Shown here: positions 1 through 10,184 of the stretch, in pieces
How the letters are laid out: every line of letters starts with the position of its first letter
How positions within the stretch are numbered: the stretch's first letter is position 1
Assembly (NCBI GenBank): GCA_019359505.1
Contig: JAHHHD010000018.1
Location: 1-64,000 of the forward strand
Source: Drouetiella hepatica Uher 2000/2452
GTDB lineage: Bacteria; Cyanobacteriota; Cyanobacteriia; Elainellales; Elainellaceae
DNA length: 64,000 bases
Direction: 5' to 3'
The notes under the pieces: generated by a model
Told to the model about the DNA's origin: nothing
Databases searched by the model: none
What the model saw: the letters and a program-made list of their open reading frames with translations, nothing else
Made by a program: the position numbers and the translations under genes

Positions 1-147
1 AGCTTATTCTTCGGCTTTAGCTTCATGGCTCGCTTCTCTGAGGGATGGGGACTAAACTATCTTCCCCCCACAAGAAACCTCGATCCTGCTTTTAGATGTC
101 AATGAAATTTAAGATGCGTTTGCCCTGTTTTACTGGAGTAAGGAACT
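1..147. other. left flank downstream of dnaA, possible start of a minus-strand gene
   Basis: Non-coding as far as can be seen. On the minus strand an ATG at position 26 opens a frame reading MKLKPKNK that runs off the window edge. A purine-rich stretch precedes it but there is no clear ribosome-binding site. The fragment is too short to identify and does not look like the start of dnaN. Confidence 0.2.
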
Positions 148-1536
148 TTACTTTCGAGCAGGTTTCTGAGCTTGACTAGAAAAGTGAATGCGATCGCTCA
201 ACTGTCGCAGATTTCTCGCCAAGTCAGGATCGGTATTCTTGAGCTGGCTGATCTTTTCGCAGCTATATAGAACCGTTGTATGGTCTTTGCCACCGAAGAC
301 TTCGCCAACCTTGGGTAAGCTGAGGTGGGTATGCTGCCGCATCAAAAACATACCAATTTGACGAGCAACGCTGATTTCACGACGACGGGAGCTGCCCTTC
401 AAATCTTCGATCGGGATTTCAAACATTTCTGAGACAGCCGTAATGACCGCTTCGGGCGTGGCTTCAACGCGATCGTTGGGCGGATTCAGTACAGGAGAAA
501 TATTCTCTACCGTCATGGGTAGACCCGAAATCGAGGTGTAGGCAACGGCTCTAATCAACGCCCCCTCTAGCTCTCGGATATTGGATGTATAGGTGGAGGC
601 GATGTACTCAATCACATTGCGCGGCAGACGAATGTTGTCGTATTCGGCCTTCTTTTGCAGAATCGCCATGCGGGTTTCTAGATCCGGAGCCTGGATATCG
701 GCAATCAGCCCCATGGAGAAACGAGAGCAGAGGCGCTCCTGCAAGCGGGGAATTTGGCTAGGGGGGCGATCGGATGCAATCACCACCTGCTTACCTGCCT
801 CGTGCAGCGTATTGAACGTGTGGAAAAACTCTTCCTGGGTGTACTCTTTGCCCTCAATGAACTGAATGTCATCCACCAGCAGCACGTCCACCGCCCGGTA
901 ATGCTCCCGGAAGCTCTGCATACTGTCTTTGCGGATGGCGGCAATCAGGTCGTTGGTAAATTTCTCGGTCGAGACGTAAAAGATCTTTGCCTCTGGGTTG
1001 ATTTCTAGGCGGTAATGCCCAATCGACTGCATCAGATGAGTCTTGCCCAACCCAACCCCGCCACAGAGGAATAAGGGGTTAAATTCGCGTCCGGGAGATT
1101 CGGCTACCGCCAGAGATGCCGCGTGCGCCATACGGTTATTGGAGCCAACGACGAAGCGAGAGAAGACAGACTTGGGATTCAGCTCAGAGTGGCGAACGCG
1201 CTGCGTGGTTTCTGCTACCGGAGCCTGCATGGGTAGCGGCATTAGCGCGTCGGAGGCTTCCAAGGGCGAACTGTCGGCTGCACCTCCCGGCTTAACGGCA
1301 ATATGAATCTCGACCGAGTAGCCCAAGATGTCTTGAACCACGTCTGCGATCGCTTTCACGTAATATTTTTGCAGCCAATTGCGGGCAAACGGGTTGGGCG
1401 TGCAGATCATCAGGCTCGTCTGATCGAGTCGCTCGGCCGTAGCAGGCTTAATCCAAGTCTCGAAAGTCGGGCGGCTAAGCTGAAGCTGAAGCCGCTCCAG
1501 CACCTGATTCCAAAAACCCTCTAGACTCGTTTCCAC
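148..1536 (-). CDS. dnaA: chromosomal replication initiator protein DnaA
   Basis: 462 residues, the normal bacterial length. DnaA is the AAA+ ATPase that binds DnaA boxes and opens the replication origin. Visible features in order: an N-terminal domain I ([10 protein letters not shown]), a variable linker, the Walker A motif [10 protein letters not shown] near residue 160, Walker B (LLVDDIQFI), the arginine-finger region, and the C-terminal DNA-binding signature [15 protein letters not shown]. The start is GTG at 1536, preceded by AGGTGA at a good distance. The neighbour on its 5' side is rnhA on the same strand; dnaN is not seen nearby, as is common in cyanobacteria. One weak DnaA-box-like sequence lies upstream at 1598-1606. 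Confidence 0.97.
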   Translation of the reverse strand: METSLEGFWNQVLERLQLQLSRPTFETWIKPATAERLDQTSLMICTPNPFARNWLQKYYVKAIADVVQDILGYSVEIHIAVKPGGAADSSPLEASDALMPLPMQAPVAETTQRVRHSELNPKSVFSRFVVGSNNRMAHAASLAVAESPGREFNPLFLCGGVGLGKTHLMQSIGHYRLEINPEAKIFYVSTEKFTNDLIAAIRKDSMQSFREHYRAVDVLLVDDIQFIEGKEYTQEEFFHTFNTLHEAGKQVVIASDRPPSQIPRLQERLCSRFSMGLIADIQAPDLETRMAILQKKAEYDNIRLPRNVIEYIASTYTSNIRELEGALIRAVAYTSISGLPMTVENISPVLNPPNDRVEATPEAVITAVSEMFEIPIEDLKGSSRRREISVARQIGMFLMRQHTHLSLPKVGEVFGGKDHTTVLYSCEKISQLKNTDPDLARNLRQLSDRIHFSSQAQKPARK

Positions 1537-1636
1537 CGCTCACCTCGATCTTTAATGCAGTGAGTATAGTCGAAACTTCGCCTTGTCTACACAGAAATTT
1601 CCCACAGTTTTTTACAGTTTTTTTATAGCATCAGGC

Positions 1637-2509
1637 TTAATCAACGCGCTCTAGCTGCCACAAAATCTGGTTGCCTTCTCGACGGACGCGGGACACCACC
1701 CAGTTTCGCCATACCCAGTTGTCGCCCCGACTGGTAACGGCGCTGGCGTTTACATCCATCAAGTCAGCCAGTTCTGAACTGGTGATCAAATAGCCTTTGC
1801 CCGCGATCTCATCGGCCATATGCAGCGTTTCGACCATGTTACGTAGCTGGAAAACCCTCACCTCACGCGGCAAGTCCAAATCTAAAGTTTCAGGATTAGG
1901 CAAACTGGCAGGATTCATAGCTGATTCGGGTTCAGGTTCATGAAGGTCAAGGGCAGCAGGATCAGCGCTCTGAGTGGATTGTATCGTTTTCGATAGGGAG
2001 ATGTTAGGCGGGGAAGAGCTAATGTCAACCGTTTTCTGCAATTTGGGAGTTCCGCCCAGAGAGAAGGCGCGGGCAATCTCATCACAGCGATCGTTCCCTA
2101 CATCGCCAGAGTGCCCTTTGACGTAGCGCCAGTCCAGCTTGAACTGGCGGCTGGCTTTCTGGTTGAGCTGATCCAGCGTTTCCCACAGCTCTTGATTTAG
2201 CACAGGCTTATTGGTAGAAGTTTTCCAGCCCTTCTGCTTCCAGCCCTTAATCCACTTGGTGATGCCGTTTTTGACATACTCGCTGTCGGTATATAGACCG
2301 ATCGGCTCAGATTGGTCAGTCTTGACGAGATATTCCAGAGCTGCGATTGCCGCCTGAATTTCCATGCGGTTGTTGGTGGTTTGGCGATCGGCTCCCCCCA
2401 TTTCATGCACTGAGCCGTCGGCAAAATACACGACTGTTCCCCACCCGCCCGGTCCCGGATTTCCAGAACAGGCACCGTCGGTGTAAATGCTTTTAATTAG
2501 CTTGCTCAT
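1637..2509 (-). CDS. rnhA: ribonuclease HI with C-terminal extension
   Basis: 290 residues, about twice the usual RNase HI. Residues 1-150 form the catalytic domain that cuts RNA in RNA:DNA hybrids: the acidic residues are visible in YTDGACSGNPGPGGWG, RMEIQAAIAAL, LYTDSEYV and DVGNDRCDEIAR. A low-complexity linker of about 60 residues follows, then a domain of about 75 residues (from VFQLRNMVETLHMADEI to the end) that reads like a small helical winged domain ending in WQLERVD. I recall similar C-terminal extensions in other cyanobacterial RNases HI; their role is not known to me. It lies 100 bp upstream of dnaA on the same strand and may be co-transcribed with it. Confidence 0.93.
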   Translation of the reverse strand: MSKLIKSIYTDGACSGNPGPGGWGTVVYFADGSVHEMGGADRQTTNNRMEIQAAIAALEYLVKTDQSEPIGLYTDSEYVKNGITKWIKGWKQKGWKTSTNKPVLNQELWETLDQLNQKASRQFKLDWRYVKGHSGDVGNDRCDEIARAFSLGGTPKLQKTVDISSSPPNISLSKTIQSTQSADPAALDLHEPEPESAMNPASLPNPETLDLDLPREVRVFQLRNMVETLHMADEIAGKGYLITSSELADLMDVNASAVTSRGDNWVWRNWVVSRVRREGNQILWQLERVD

Positions 2510-2644
2510 AGAAACTTAGCCCCAAAACCTTTTCACAGAAATGTAGCCACAGAAGAACTGTAGTATAGCCGTACTTGATTCTACTTGAGCAATGGATACG
2601 CCCAAAATATTGCCCAAAATATCAAGCTGCCCAAGATTTCTGGC

Positions 2645-3853
2645 TCAAGACTCCTTTAAGGTCGTCCAGCATTCTTGGGCGATCGCCCAATTTTCCTGGG
2701 CATGAATCACCAATACCTTTACCGTGGAGTCTGCGGCGGAAATCAACTGATCCTGAGGACGGCTATTGTTTTTCTCTGCATCTAGCTTTATCCCCATATA
2801 CGAAAAGTTTTCGCAGGCTCTAGATCGAATATCAGCGGCGTTTTCGCCTACGCCTGCCGTAAACACCAGCGCGTCTATACCGTTGAGAGTAGCCACCATG
2901 CTGCCGATCAAAGCCCGCAGCCGATGGATGTAGATATCTAGCGCCAGCTTGGCGCGCGGGTTGTCCTGTGCCGCTTGGGTGACTAACCGCATGTCGTTGG
3001 AAATGCCGGAAACGCCCATCAGACCCGAATCTTGGTTAAGCGCATGATCGAGCCGATCGATCGTGTAACCCTCCTCCCGCAGCATGTAAAGCAAAATGCT
3101 GGGATCGACTGAGCCAGAGCGATTGCCCATCATCAGTCCGTCTAATGGCGTGAAGCCCATCGTAGTATCGACGCTGCGACCGTCTTGAATGGCGGCGAGC
3201 GAACAGCCGTTGCCCAAGTGGCAGGTGATGATTTTCAAATCCTCTAGACTTTTGCCTAAAATCTGCGCCGTTTTCTGGGCACAGTAGCGGTGATTGGTGC
3301 CGTGGAAGCCATATCGCCGCATGCCCTTTTCTGACCACTCGTAGGGAACGGGATAAACGGCAGCAAAGTCGGGAATGCGGGCGTGGAAGGCGGTGTCAAA
3401 AACCGCCACCTGCGGCACGTCACCCAAGATTTCCTCAATGGCGTTGATGCCTTCCAAATTAACGGGATTATGGGCAGGCGCTAGATCTGAGAGATGATCG
3501 ATCGCCGCTTTCACTTCTGCTGTAATCCTCACGCTGTCCTTGTAGTCCTGTCCGCCATGCACCACCCGATGCCCCACTCCCTGAATTTCGGACGGGTCTG
3601 CGATCACTTGAGTTGCGCCACTCCAGAGGGTGCTGAGCATATGCTCCATCACAGGCAAGCGAGATTCAAACGCCGTGGATTCCTTTAGCTCTTGCCCCTT
3701 AGCCTTGACTTTGAGTTCGGCTTTGTCTCGCGACCAGTCAATCTGCGCTTCCCAGATAGGTTCGGGCGGCTGATCGGGCAGGCGATCGTCTGGGACATCA
3801 TAAAAACAGCTTTTTTGACTGCTCGACCCGGCATTCAGCACCAAGATTTTCAT
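2645..3853 (-). CDS. ackA: acetate kinase
   Basis: 402 residues, full length. It interconverts acetate plus ATP with acetyl phosphate plus ADP in the cytoplasm. Family signatures are clear: the N-terminal MKILVLNAGSSSQK, the GHRVVHGG motif, the VAVFDTAFH segment, YGFHGTNHR, the HLGNGCSLAA phosphate-binding loop and FTAGVGENAADIR near the C terminus. No phosphotransacetylase gene is adjacent. It lies between rnhA and miaA on the same strand with gaps of more than 100 bp, so co-transcription is uncertain. Confidence 0.97.
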   Translation of the reverse strand: MKILVLNAGSSSQKSCFYDVPDDRLPDQPPEPIWEAQIDWSRDKAELKVKAKGQELKESTAFESRLPVMEHMLSTLWSGATQVIADPSEIQGVGHRVVHGGQDYKDSVRITAEVKAAIDHLSDLAPAHNPVNLEGINAIEEILGDVPQVAVFDTAFHARIPDFAAVYPVPYEWSEKGMRRYGFHGTNHRYCAQKTAQILGKSLEDLKIITCHLGNGCSLAAIQDGRSVDTTMGFTPLDGLMMGNRSGSVDPSILLYMLREEGYTIDRLDHALNQDSGLMGVSGISNDMRLVTQAAQDNPRAKLALDIYIHRLRALIGSMVATLNGIDALVFTAGVGENAADIRSRACENFSYMGIKLDAEKNNSRPQDQLISAADSTVKVLVIHAQENWAIAQECWTTLKES

Positions 3854-3965
3854 GGCTTTCCAATTCAGCGGCTTTTCAACTCAGCAATAGCACGGCATCC
3901 TTCAGTTTGCCGGAAAGTTCGCCGATAGGAAAGTTCGCAGGATTGCAAATGACGTGAATCTGGAC

Positions 3966-4925
3966 TCATGGAGCAAGAAATGCCTGTATTTTTGCCCAAA
4001 CCTGCTCCAGCAGATCCGGGCAATCGGCGTCAAACCAGGCGATCGTCGAGTCAGCCCTAAACCAGGTGCGCTGCTGCTTGGCAAACTGGCGCGTGTGTAG
4101 GACGATCGCTGCCTCCGCCTCTGCCCGTGAGGTCTTTCCCGATAGATAATGCTTAATCTCTTGATAGCCCAAGGTATTGAGCAGCGGCAAATCTGCGCCG
4201 TATTTTTGACAAAGTGCCGCCACTTCTTCCACAAAGCCTGCCGTCATCATTTGCGCTGTTCGCCTATGGATGCGCTGCCCCAAAGCCTCAACGTTGGCGC
4301 AATCTAACCCAATTTGCAGAATCGGGTAGGCAGGAGGCACTTCGCCTTGCTGAGCTGAAATCGGCTGACCTGTGACGTAAAACACCTCCAGCGCCCGTAG
4401 GGTTCGCACCGGATCGTTGGGGTGAATTTTTTTTGCCGACCAGGGATCAATTTGCTCTAAGAAGGCATAGCATTGAGGCTGTCCTAGGGAGCGGAGCTGC
4501 GATCGCAATTCTTCCTGAGGCGGAACTCTGGGAATTCGCAAGCCGCGAACGATCGATCGGATGTAGAGTCCGGTGCCGCCGACGAGGAGAGGGACAGGGC
4601 GTGGGATTTGGGGTGTAGCGTGAAATGTGGCAATTAGCTCCTGTGTCTGCTGCTGATATTGAGCCAGGGTGAGGGTTTCGGTGGGATCGCAAATGTCGAT
4701 CAGGTAATGTGGGACGCGATTTTGTTCAGCGTTCGAGGGTTTGGCAGTGCCAATGTCAAATTCACGGTAAACCTGGCGAGAGTCGGCACTGAGAATAGCC
4801 CCATTCAAGCGTTCTGCTAACGCCAAAGCCAAACTCGATTTTCCAGTTGCCGTCGCACCGCAAATCACGACTAGAATAGGAAGTGCGGGAAGTAATACGT
4901 TTGTATTGATAGGACTTGCAGACAT
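3966..4925 (-). CDS. miaA: tRNA dimethylallyltransferase
   Basis: 319 residues. It transfers the dimethylallyl group to N6 of adenosine 37 in tRNAs that read UNN codons. The P-loop GATATGKS is at residues 23-30, followed by the substrate-threonine and DSRQVYREFDIGTAKP motif typical of MiaA, HYLIDICDPTE, the LVGGTGLYIRSI segment and a C-terminal LHTRQFAKQQRTWFR motif. Start is ATG at 4925. The 190-bp gap to the divergent gyrB must hold promoters for both genes. Confidence 0.96.
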   Translation of the reverse strand: MSASPINTNVLLPALPILVVICGATATGKSSLALALAERLNGAILSADSRQVYREFDIGTAKPSNAEQNRVPHYLIDICDPTETLTLAQYQQQTQELIATFHATPQIPRPVPLLVGGTGLYIRSIVRGLRIPRVPPQEELRSQLRSLGQPQCYAFLEQIDPWSAKKIHPNDPVRTLRALEVFYVTGQPISAQQGEVPPAYPILQIGLDCANVEALGQRIHRRTAQMMTAGFVEEVAALCQKYGADLPLLNTLGYQEIKHYLSGKTSRAEAEAAIVLHTRQFAKQQRTWFRADSTIAWFDADCPDLLEQVWAKIQAFLAP

Positions 4926-5042
4926 TAAGGTTCACACGTGTAACAAAAGCTATATATGTTAAGTCTTGTCAAGATAAGCGCCAACCCATCCCCTTGCAGA
5001 ACCGCGTCTCAGACTAGCTTAAAACAGCCTTAAACAGTTTTC

Positions 5043-5051
5043 TGCTATAAT
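5043..5051 (+). promoter_or_regulatory. candidate extended -10 promoter for gyrB
   Basis: TGCTATAAT matches an extended -10 element (TGnTATAAT) and lies 67 bp before the gyrB start. No good -35 hexamer sits 17 bp upstream, which fits an extended -10 promoter. Prediction from sequence only. Confidence 0.45.
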
Positions 5052-5117
5052 TTTGATGTATTTTGATGTTTTGAAGTTATTAGACGGCTTCAAACCGCAC
5101 AAAGGAGCACTTCATCC

Positions 5118-7055
5118 ATGACGACTGACTACGGTGCCGACCAGATTCAGGTTTTAGAAGGTCTGGAGCCTGTCCGGAAACGACCCGGCATGTACATTGG
5201 TACGACGGGTCCCCGTGGTTTACATCATCTAGTGTATGAGGTGGTGGATAACTCTGTTGACGAAGCTTTGGCGGGTCATTGCAAAAATATCCAAGTCAAG
5301 CTAGATGCTGATGGCTCGGTCACCGTAACCGATGACGGGCGCGGCATTCCGACCGATATCCATCCCCGCACAGGGAAGTCTGCGCTAGAAACCGTCATGA
5401 CGGTGCTGCACGCAGGGGGCAAATTTGGCGGCGGCGGTTATAAAGTGTCTGGTGGACTGCACGGAGTTGGTATTTCCGTCGTCAACGCTTTGTCCGAGTG
5501 GGTGGAAGTGACGGTGTGGCGGGAAAACAAGGTGCATCTCCAGCGGTTTGAACGGGGCGTGCCTATTGGCGAACTGCAAGTTAAACCTGCTGCTGGACAT
5601 CCGACTGGAACTTCTGTCAGCTTCAAGCCTGATATTCAGATTTTTACGATTGGCATTGAGTTCGACTACAATACGCTGTCGGGTCGTCTGCGCGAACTGG
5701 CGTACCTCAACGCTGGGGTAGAAATCACCTTTACGGACAATCGGCTAGAGCTGCTAAAGGTCAGCGAACCGCGCGTAGAAATCTACCACTACGCGGGCGG
5801 CATCAAGGAATACATCAGCTATATCAATAGCGACAAGCAGCCGCTGCATGAAGAAGTCGTCTATGTGCAGGGCGAACGCAACAATGTCCAGATCGAGGTG
5901 GCTCTGCAATGGTGCGTTGATGCCTACACAGATAACCTGCTGGGTTTTGCCAACAACATTCGCACGATCGATGGAGGCACCCATCTAGAAGGGCTAAAGG
6001 CAGTGCTGACCCGAACCATGAATGCGATCGCCCGGAAGCGCAACAAGCTTAAAGAGGGCGATTCTAACCTGGCAGGCGAAAACATCCGCGAAGGGCTGAC
6101 GGGCGTGATCTCGGTGAAGGTGCCCGACCCGGAGTTTGAAGGACAGACTAAGACAAAGCTGGGCAATACTGAGGTTCGTGGCATTGTCGATTCGCTGGTC
6201 GGGGAAGTCTTGACAGAATATCTAGAGTTTCGTCCTAGCGTTGCCGACGCAATCTTAGAAAAAGCGATTCAGGCTTTTAATGCGGCTGAGGCGGCGCGAC
6301 GGGCGCGTGATTTGGTTCGCCGTAAGTCGGTATTGGAGTCTTCAACCTTACCGGGCAAGCTGGCAGACTGTAGCTCCCGCGACCCTTCAGAGTCAGAAAT
6401 CTTCATCGTGGAGGGAGATTCTGCGGGCGGAAGTGCCAAACAAGGACGCGATCGCCGCTTCCAAGCCATCCTGCCGCTCCGGGGCAAAATTCTCAACATT
6501 GAGAAAACAGATGATGCCAAGATCTATAAAAATACTGAAATCCAGGCGCTGATTACCGCTCTGGGTCTAGGCATCAAGGGCGAGGAGTTTGATCCGTCTC
6601 AGCTCCGCTATCACCGTATCTGCCTGATGACTGACGCAGACGTAGATGGGGCACACATTCGGACGCTGCTGCTCACTTTCTTCTATCGCTATCAGCGATC
6701 GCTAGTCGATCAAGGCTACATCTATATCGCCTGTCCGCCGCTCTACAAGATTGAGCGGGGGCGCAACCACTACTACTGCTATAGCGATCGCGAACGGGAG
6801 CAGATTACCTCTGGCTTTCCAGACAACGCCAAGTATGACATTCAGCGGTTTAAGGGCTTGGGCGAAATGATGCCGCAGCAGCTTTGGGATACCACCATGA
6901 ATCCTGAAAGCCGGACGCTCAAGCGCATCGAAATTGAAGATGCCGCAGAAGCCGATCGGATCTTTACAGTGCTGATGGGCGATCGCGTGGCTCCCCGGCG
7001 CGAGTTCATTGAAACCTATGGCTCAAGACTCAATCTAACTGATCTAGATATTTAG
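5118..7055 (+). CDS. gyrB: DNA gyrase subunit B
   Basis: 645 residues, the length of the short (non-enterobacterial) GyrB. It is the ATPase subunit of the enzyme that introduces negative supercoils. Domain order: GHKL ATPase ([51 protein letters not shown]), the transducer domain, and the TOPRIM metal site ([16 protein letters not shown] and [14 protein letters not shown]), ending with [18 protein letters not shown]. The start ATG has AAAGGAG upstream at 5102-5107. No intein interrupts the ATPase or TOPRIM motifs. Its stop codon overlaps by 4 bp the end of a small convergent gene. Confidence 0.98.
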   Translation: MTTDYGADQIQVLEGLEPVRKRPGMYIGTTGPRGLHHLVYEVVDNSVDEALAGHCKNIQVKLDADGSVTVTDDGRGIPTDIHPRTGKSALETVMTVLHAGGKFGGGGYKVSGGLHGVGISVVNALSEWVEVTVWRENKVHLQRFERGVPIGELQVKPAAGHPTGTSVSFKPDIQIFTIGIEFDYNTLSGRLRELAYLNAGVEITFTDNRLELLKVSEPRVEIYHYAGGIKEYISYINSDKQPLHEEVVYVQGERNNVQIEVALQWCVDAYTDNLLGFANNIRTIDGGTHLEGLKAVLTRTMNAIARKRNKLKEGDSNLAGENIREGLTGVISVKVPDPEFEGQTKTKLGNTEVRGIVDSLVGEVLTEYLEFRPSVADAILEKAIQAFNAAEAARRARDLVRRKSVLESSTLPGKLADCSSRDPSESEIFIVEGDSAGGSAKQGRDRRFQAILPLRGKILNIEKTDDAKIYKNTEIQALITALGLGIKGEEFDPSQLRYHRICLMTDADVDGAHIRTLLLTFFYRYQRSLVDQGYIYIACPPLYKIERGRNHYYCYSDREREQITSGFPDNAKYDIQRFKGLGEMMPQQLWDTTMNPESRTLKRIEIEDAAEADRIFTVLMGDRVAPRREFIETYGSRLNLTDLDI

Positions 7056-7240
7056 GGCTTTTCTCGCTGCCACCAGAGCAGGTAAACCAGCACACCGACC
7101 TGCACAGGAAGCAAGATCAGCTCTTGCTTCAGGAGGGGCGATTCTAGCCCAGAGAACGCGGCAAAATAGACTGCGCCAAGCAGCGGTAGGGCAAAAATTA
7201 GGCGCTTCGGCTTTAAAGTGGGCATTTTTAAGGTGGGCAT
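7052..7240 (-). CDS. small membrane protein, unknown
   Basis: 62 residues with two hydrophobic stretches ([18 protein letters not shown] and [16 protein letters not shown]) and a basic end, so it is probably a two-helix inner-membrane protein. The start lies in a 15-bp tandem duplication that gives MPTLK twice; either ATG could be used. It follows the DUF2752 gene by 27 bp on the same strand and overlaps the gyrB stop codon by 4 bp in convergent orientation. I do not recognise the family. It is probably real because of its hydrophobic pattern and operon position. Confidence 0.5.
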   Translation of the reverse strand: MPTLKMPTLKPKRLIFALPLLGAVYFAAFSGLESPLLKQELILLPVQVGVLVYLLWWQREKP

Positions 7241-7267
7241 GGCGATCGCGAAAAAGAGTAAGGGAAC

Positions 7268-7780
7268 CTACAGCGCTTTTGCACCCAGAGTCAATTGTTG
7301 CCAAAGAATTGTATCGGCAAGGTCGAAGGGCAGCAGTCCGTTTCCATAGCGTGCATACATACGGAGCGCATAGTAGCCAAAGAACAGCAAAATACCGATC
7401 GCAATGAGGATCAAGTACCTCTCATTCAAGAAAGACAATTGCCCATAGTCGGTCAGCCTGCGTCCTGCCATTAATTCAATGGCGGCATAGAAGGCCACAA
7501 CCAGGCAAATGCCAAACAGAAAAGGGGCAAACAGATGATAGGTTAGAGCCTGCTGCCAGTCTCCTCGGACGATCGCCATAAACGATCGCGTCATGCCGCA
7601 GCCCGGACTGGGGAAGCCAAGCAGCTGCTGGAAAAAACACTTTTGCGGCGTGAGTCTTAGCCCCTCATTGTAGAGAAATGCACCGATTACGGGTGCAAGA
7701 CTCAGTCCTAAGATAGCCCAGCGAATCCATACACTGGAGCTTGAAAGGGTGGGCGATCGTTTAATCCGACGTTCAATCAT
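7268..7780 (-). CDS. DUF2752 family membrane protein
   Basis: 170 residues with four predicted membrane helices (around residues 18-38, 70-95, 110-130 and the C-terminal part). The cysteine-containing segment CFFQQLLGFPSPGCGMTRSF matches the CPfk.LtGipCPgCGmTRa motif that I associate with DUF2752. The function is unknown. It lies between the TM2-domain gene upstream and the 62-residue membrane protein downstream on the same strand with short gaps, so the three likely form one transcription unit. Confidence 0.75.
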   Translation of the reverse strand: MIERRIKRSPTLSSSSVWIRWAILGLSLAPVIGAFLYNEGLRLTPQKCFFQQLLGFPSPGCGMTRSFMAIVRGDWQQALTYHLFAPFLFGICLVVAFYAAIELMAGRRLTDYGQLSFLNERYLILIAIGILLFFGYYALRMYARYGNGLLPFDLADTILWQQLTLGAKAL

Positions 7781-7799
7781 GACTTTTAAGCCTCATATG

Positions 7800-8087
7800 C
7801 TAGAACCAAGGCTTCTTACCCGTAATATAAGTAGCCACAAACTCTTCATCGCTCTTAGTCAGGTAAATAATGCCTTCCGCTAATCCCACTACGCCCATGG
7901 CGGTTGTTGCTAGCACAGGGATGACAAAACAGGACAGTACAATTCCGGCTACCGAGACTCCCAGCATAATGAAAGCTTCAGACTTGTAGCCCAAAATGAA
8001 TTTATGAACGCCAAAAGCGCCGATTAAAATGCCGCAAATTCCGGCAGCAATCTTTTTATCTGCGCCCGGTAGGGTGGAATTAGTCAC
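7800..8087 (-). CDS. TM2 domain-containing protein
   Basis: 95 residues. The TM2 domain is visible as a positively charged start followed by GILIGAFGVHKFILGYKSEAF and a second hydrophobic segment (AGIVLSCFVIPVLATTAMGVVGLAEGIIYL); the acidic residue usual in the turn is partly replaced. I place the start at GTG 8087 because AAAGGAG lies 6 bp before it; a longer frame from TTG 8150 has no ribosome-binding site. It is first in a probable three-gene unit with DUF2752 and the 62-residue membrane protein. The role of TM2 proteins in bacteria is unclear. Confidence 0.75.
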   Translation of the reverse strand: MTNSTLPGADKKIAAGICGILIGAFGVHKFILGYKSEAFIMLGVSVAGIVLSCFVIPVLATTAMGVVGLAEGIIYLTKSDEEFVATYITGKKPWF

Positions 8088-8247
8088 GGAAAACTCCTTT
8101 AAATAGCTTGAGATCAGGTGAGCTGGAACAAAATTTTGGTTCCAAACCAAACTTCGGTTCTGGGATTAATGTGCCCGGATCAATCTCAAGACAAACGGAG
8201 GGTTGTAGAATTCTTTACTGCACGTTACAGATGAAGGACAAAGCCAG

Positions 8248-9024
8248 ATGGATGTGATTCCAGCGATCGACCTGCTCAACGGGCAATGTGTGCGGCTCTA
8301 CCAGGGAGACTATGCCCAGTCGCAGGTATTTGATGAAAATCCGATGGCGGTGGCGCAGCAGTGGGCAGCGCAAGGGGCAACCTGGCTGCATCTGGTCGAT
8401 CTGGATGGCGCAAAGGCGGGGCATCCAGTGAACCAAGAAGCGATCGCGGCAATTATGCAGTCAGTGGATGGGCTGCCTGTGCAGGTGGGGGGTGGCTTGC
8501 GCGATCGACAGTCGGTGGCAGATCTGCTGGCGCTGGGCGTGCGGCGGGTGATTCTCGGCACGGTTGCCGTTGAGCAGCCAGACTTAGTGAAGGCGCTCTG
8601 CCAGGAGTTTCCCGGTCAAATTGTTGTGGGTATTGATGCCCGCAACGGCAAGGTGGCAACACGCGGCTGGCTAGAGACTTCTGAGGTGGAAGCCGTCACC
8701 CTGGCGCAGCAGATGGCAAATTTGGGCGCTGCCGCCATCATTTACACCGACATTCACCGTGACGGCACAATGCAGGGCCCCAACCGCGAGGCTTTACGAG
8801 AGTTGGCAGAGGCGATCGCCATTCCGGTCATTGCCTCCGGCGGCGTGAGTTCCATCACAGACCTGCTGAACTTACTGGCGCTGGAGCCGATCGGCGTGAG
8901 TGGGGCGATCGTCGGGCGGGCGCTATACACGGGCGATATTGTCTTGAAGGAGGCGATTCGGGCGGTAGGGAACGGACGCTGGCAAGATGTGCCGCCTGAT
9001 TTGGGCAACTCGGCATTTGCGTAA
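8248..9024 (+). CDS. hisA: phosphoribosylformimino-5-aminoimidazole carboxamide ribotide isomerase
   Basis: 258 residues. HisA catalyses the Amadori isomerisation that is the fourth step of histidine biosynthesis. The (beta/alpha)8 barrel is recognised by [22 protein letters not shown] at the start (the Asp of PAIDL is the catalytic base), VQVGGGLRD, the second catalytic Asp in [14 protein letters not shown], and VIASGGVSS. It stands alone on the plus strand, between the minus-strand TM2 gene and fabH, without other his genes. Confidence 0.96.
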   Translation: MDVIPAIDLLNGQCVRLYQGDYAQSQVFDENPMAVAQQWAAQGATWLHLVDLDGAKAGHPVNQEAIAAIMQSVDGLPVQVGGGLRDRQSVADLLALGVRRVILGTVAVEQPDLVKALCQEFPGQIVVGIDARNGKVATRGWLETSEVEAVTLAQQMANLGAAAIIYTDIHRDGTMQGPNREALRELAEAIAIPVIASGGVSSITDLLNLLALEPIGVSGAIVGRALYTGDIVLKEAIRAVGNGRWQDVPPDLGNSAFA

Positions 9025-9185
9025 GCCTAGAAAAATTTTGGATTGACTCTGAATCCAGAATAGAGCAGCCCATTGGTCTGTCAATTGTTAGCTGACGGGT
9101 GGATGAGTGGATGAGGGTTCCCATCTCACCCATCTACCCTCTTACCCTCTACCCATCTACCCGCTCACTACTACTTGACTAACCA
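9025..9185. repeat. intergenic region with degenerate short repeats
   Basis: Between the convergent ends of hisA and fabH. Positions 9095-9172 hold repeated GGATGAGT units followed by pyrimidine-rich CCCATCTACCC and CTCTTACCC units. The same type of sequence occurs at 43077-43151. No gene is seen. Confidence 0.5.
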
Positions 9186-10181
9186 CTAACGCCCCCAGCG
9201 AAAGACAGCCGCGCCCCAGGTTAGCCCTGCCCCAAAGCCGGAAGTGGCGATCGCATCCCCACTCTTAATCTTGCCCGATCGCACGGCTTCATCTAGGGCG
9301 ATCGGGATGGAGGCGGCTGAGGTGTTGCCGTAGCGTGCCATATTGCTGATCACTTTCTCAGAAGGAATGCCCAGACGATCGGCAACGGCATCTAAGATTC
9401 TCTGGTTTGCCTGATGCAGCACCAGCCAGTCTACCTGCTCGACGCTGAGATTGGCGCGAAATAGGGCTTTCTCAATCACTTCCGGGACTTTGCGAACGGC
9501 AAAGCGATAGACTTCCTGACCATTCATTTGAATGAACTGAAAGCTGCCTTGCCCGATCGTCACTGGCTCAATCAACGTTTTAGGCTGCGCCTGATAGGCT
9601 AGGGTCAGGCAATTATTCTGAGTGCCGTCGCTGCGTAGCTCAAAGCCCAAGAGGCGATCGCACTCCAAATTTGCTTGCATGACTACAGCCCCGGCTCCGT
9701 CGCCAAACAGAACACAGGTACGGCGATCGCTCCAGTCTGTCCAGCGTGAAAGAAGGTCGCCGCCAATCACCAGCACGTTTTGATAAACTCCGGTACGAAT
9801 AAACTGCGCCGCTGTCACTAGACCAAACACAAAGCCAGAGCAGGCTGCCGTCAGATCGAAGGCAACCGCTTTCATGGCTCCTAGCTCTGCTTGAATTTGA
9901 CTCGCCGTCCCAAATAAATCGTCAGGAGTGGAGGTCGCTAGGATAATCAGATCCACATCCATTGGCTGGATGTTCGCCATATCTAGAGCTTTTTGGGCAG
10001 CTTCAACGGCGATCGTCTTCAGAGATTCCTGGGGCTGTGCTAGGTGGCGCTGCCGAATGCCCGTGCGATCGGCGATCCACTCATCGGAAGTCTCGACAAT
10101 TTGGCTGAGAGTGCCATTGTCCAAAATATGAGCTGGCGCAGCGGAGCCGCTTCCAGTAAAGGCAATGCCTATTCCGTTCAA
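9186..10181 (-). CDS. fabH: 3-oxoacyl-[acyl-carrier-protein] synthase III
   Basis: 331 residues. FabH condenses acetyl-CoA with malonyl-ACP to start fatty-acid synthesis. The catalytic Cys114 is in DLTAACSGFVFG, the catalytic His in WLVLHQANQRI and the Asn in NMARYGNTSAAS. The start codon is TTG at 10181, with GGAGAG 6 bp before it inside the end of plsX. Only 3 bp separate it from the plsX stop, so the two are translationally linked. The plsX-fabH order, with rpaB upstream, is one I recall from other cyanobacteria. Confidence 0.97.
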   Translation of the reverse strand: MNGIGIAFTGSGSAAPAHILDNGTLSQIVETSDEWIADRTGIRQRHLAQPQESLKTIAVEAAQKALDMANIQPMDVDLIILATSTPDDLFGTASQIQAELGAMKAVAFDLTAACSGFVFGLVTAAQFIRTGVYQNVLVIGGDLLSRWTDWSDRRTCVLFGDGAGAVVMQANLECDRLLGFELRSDGTQNNCLTLAYQAQPKTLIEPVTIGQGSFQFIQMNGQEVYRFAVRKVPEVIEKALFRANLSVEQVDWLVLHQANQRILDAVADRLGIPSEKVISNMARYGNTSAASIPIALDEAVRSGKIKSGDAIATSGFGAGLTWGAAVFRWGR

Positions 10182-10184
10182 GAT

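Noticed and set aside
1537-1636. Replication origin next to dnaA
   Set aside because: Only one weak DnaA-box-like sequence (TTTCCCACA at 1598-1606) is present, and dnaN is not adjacent. A cluster of boxes would be needed.
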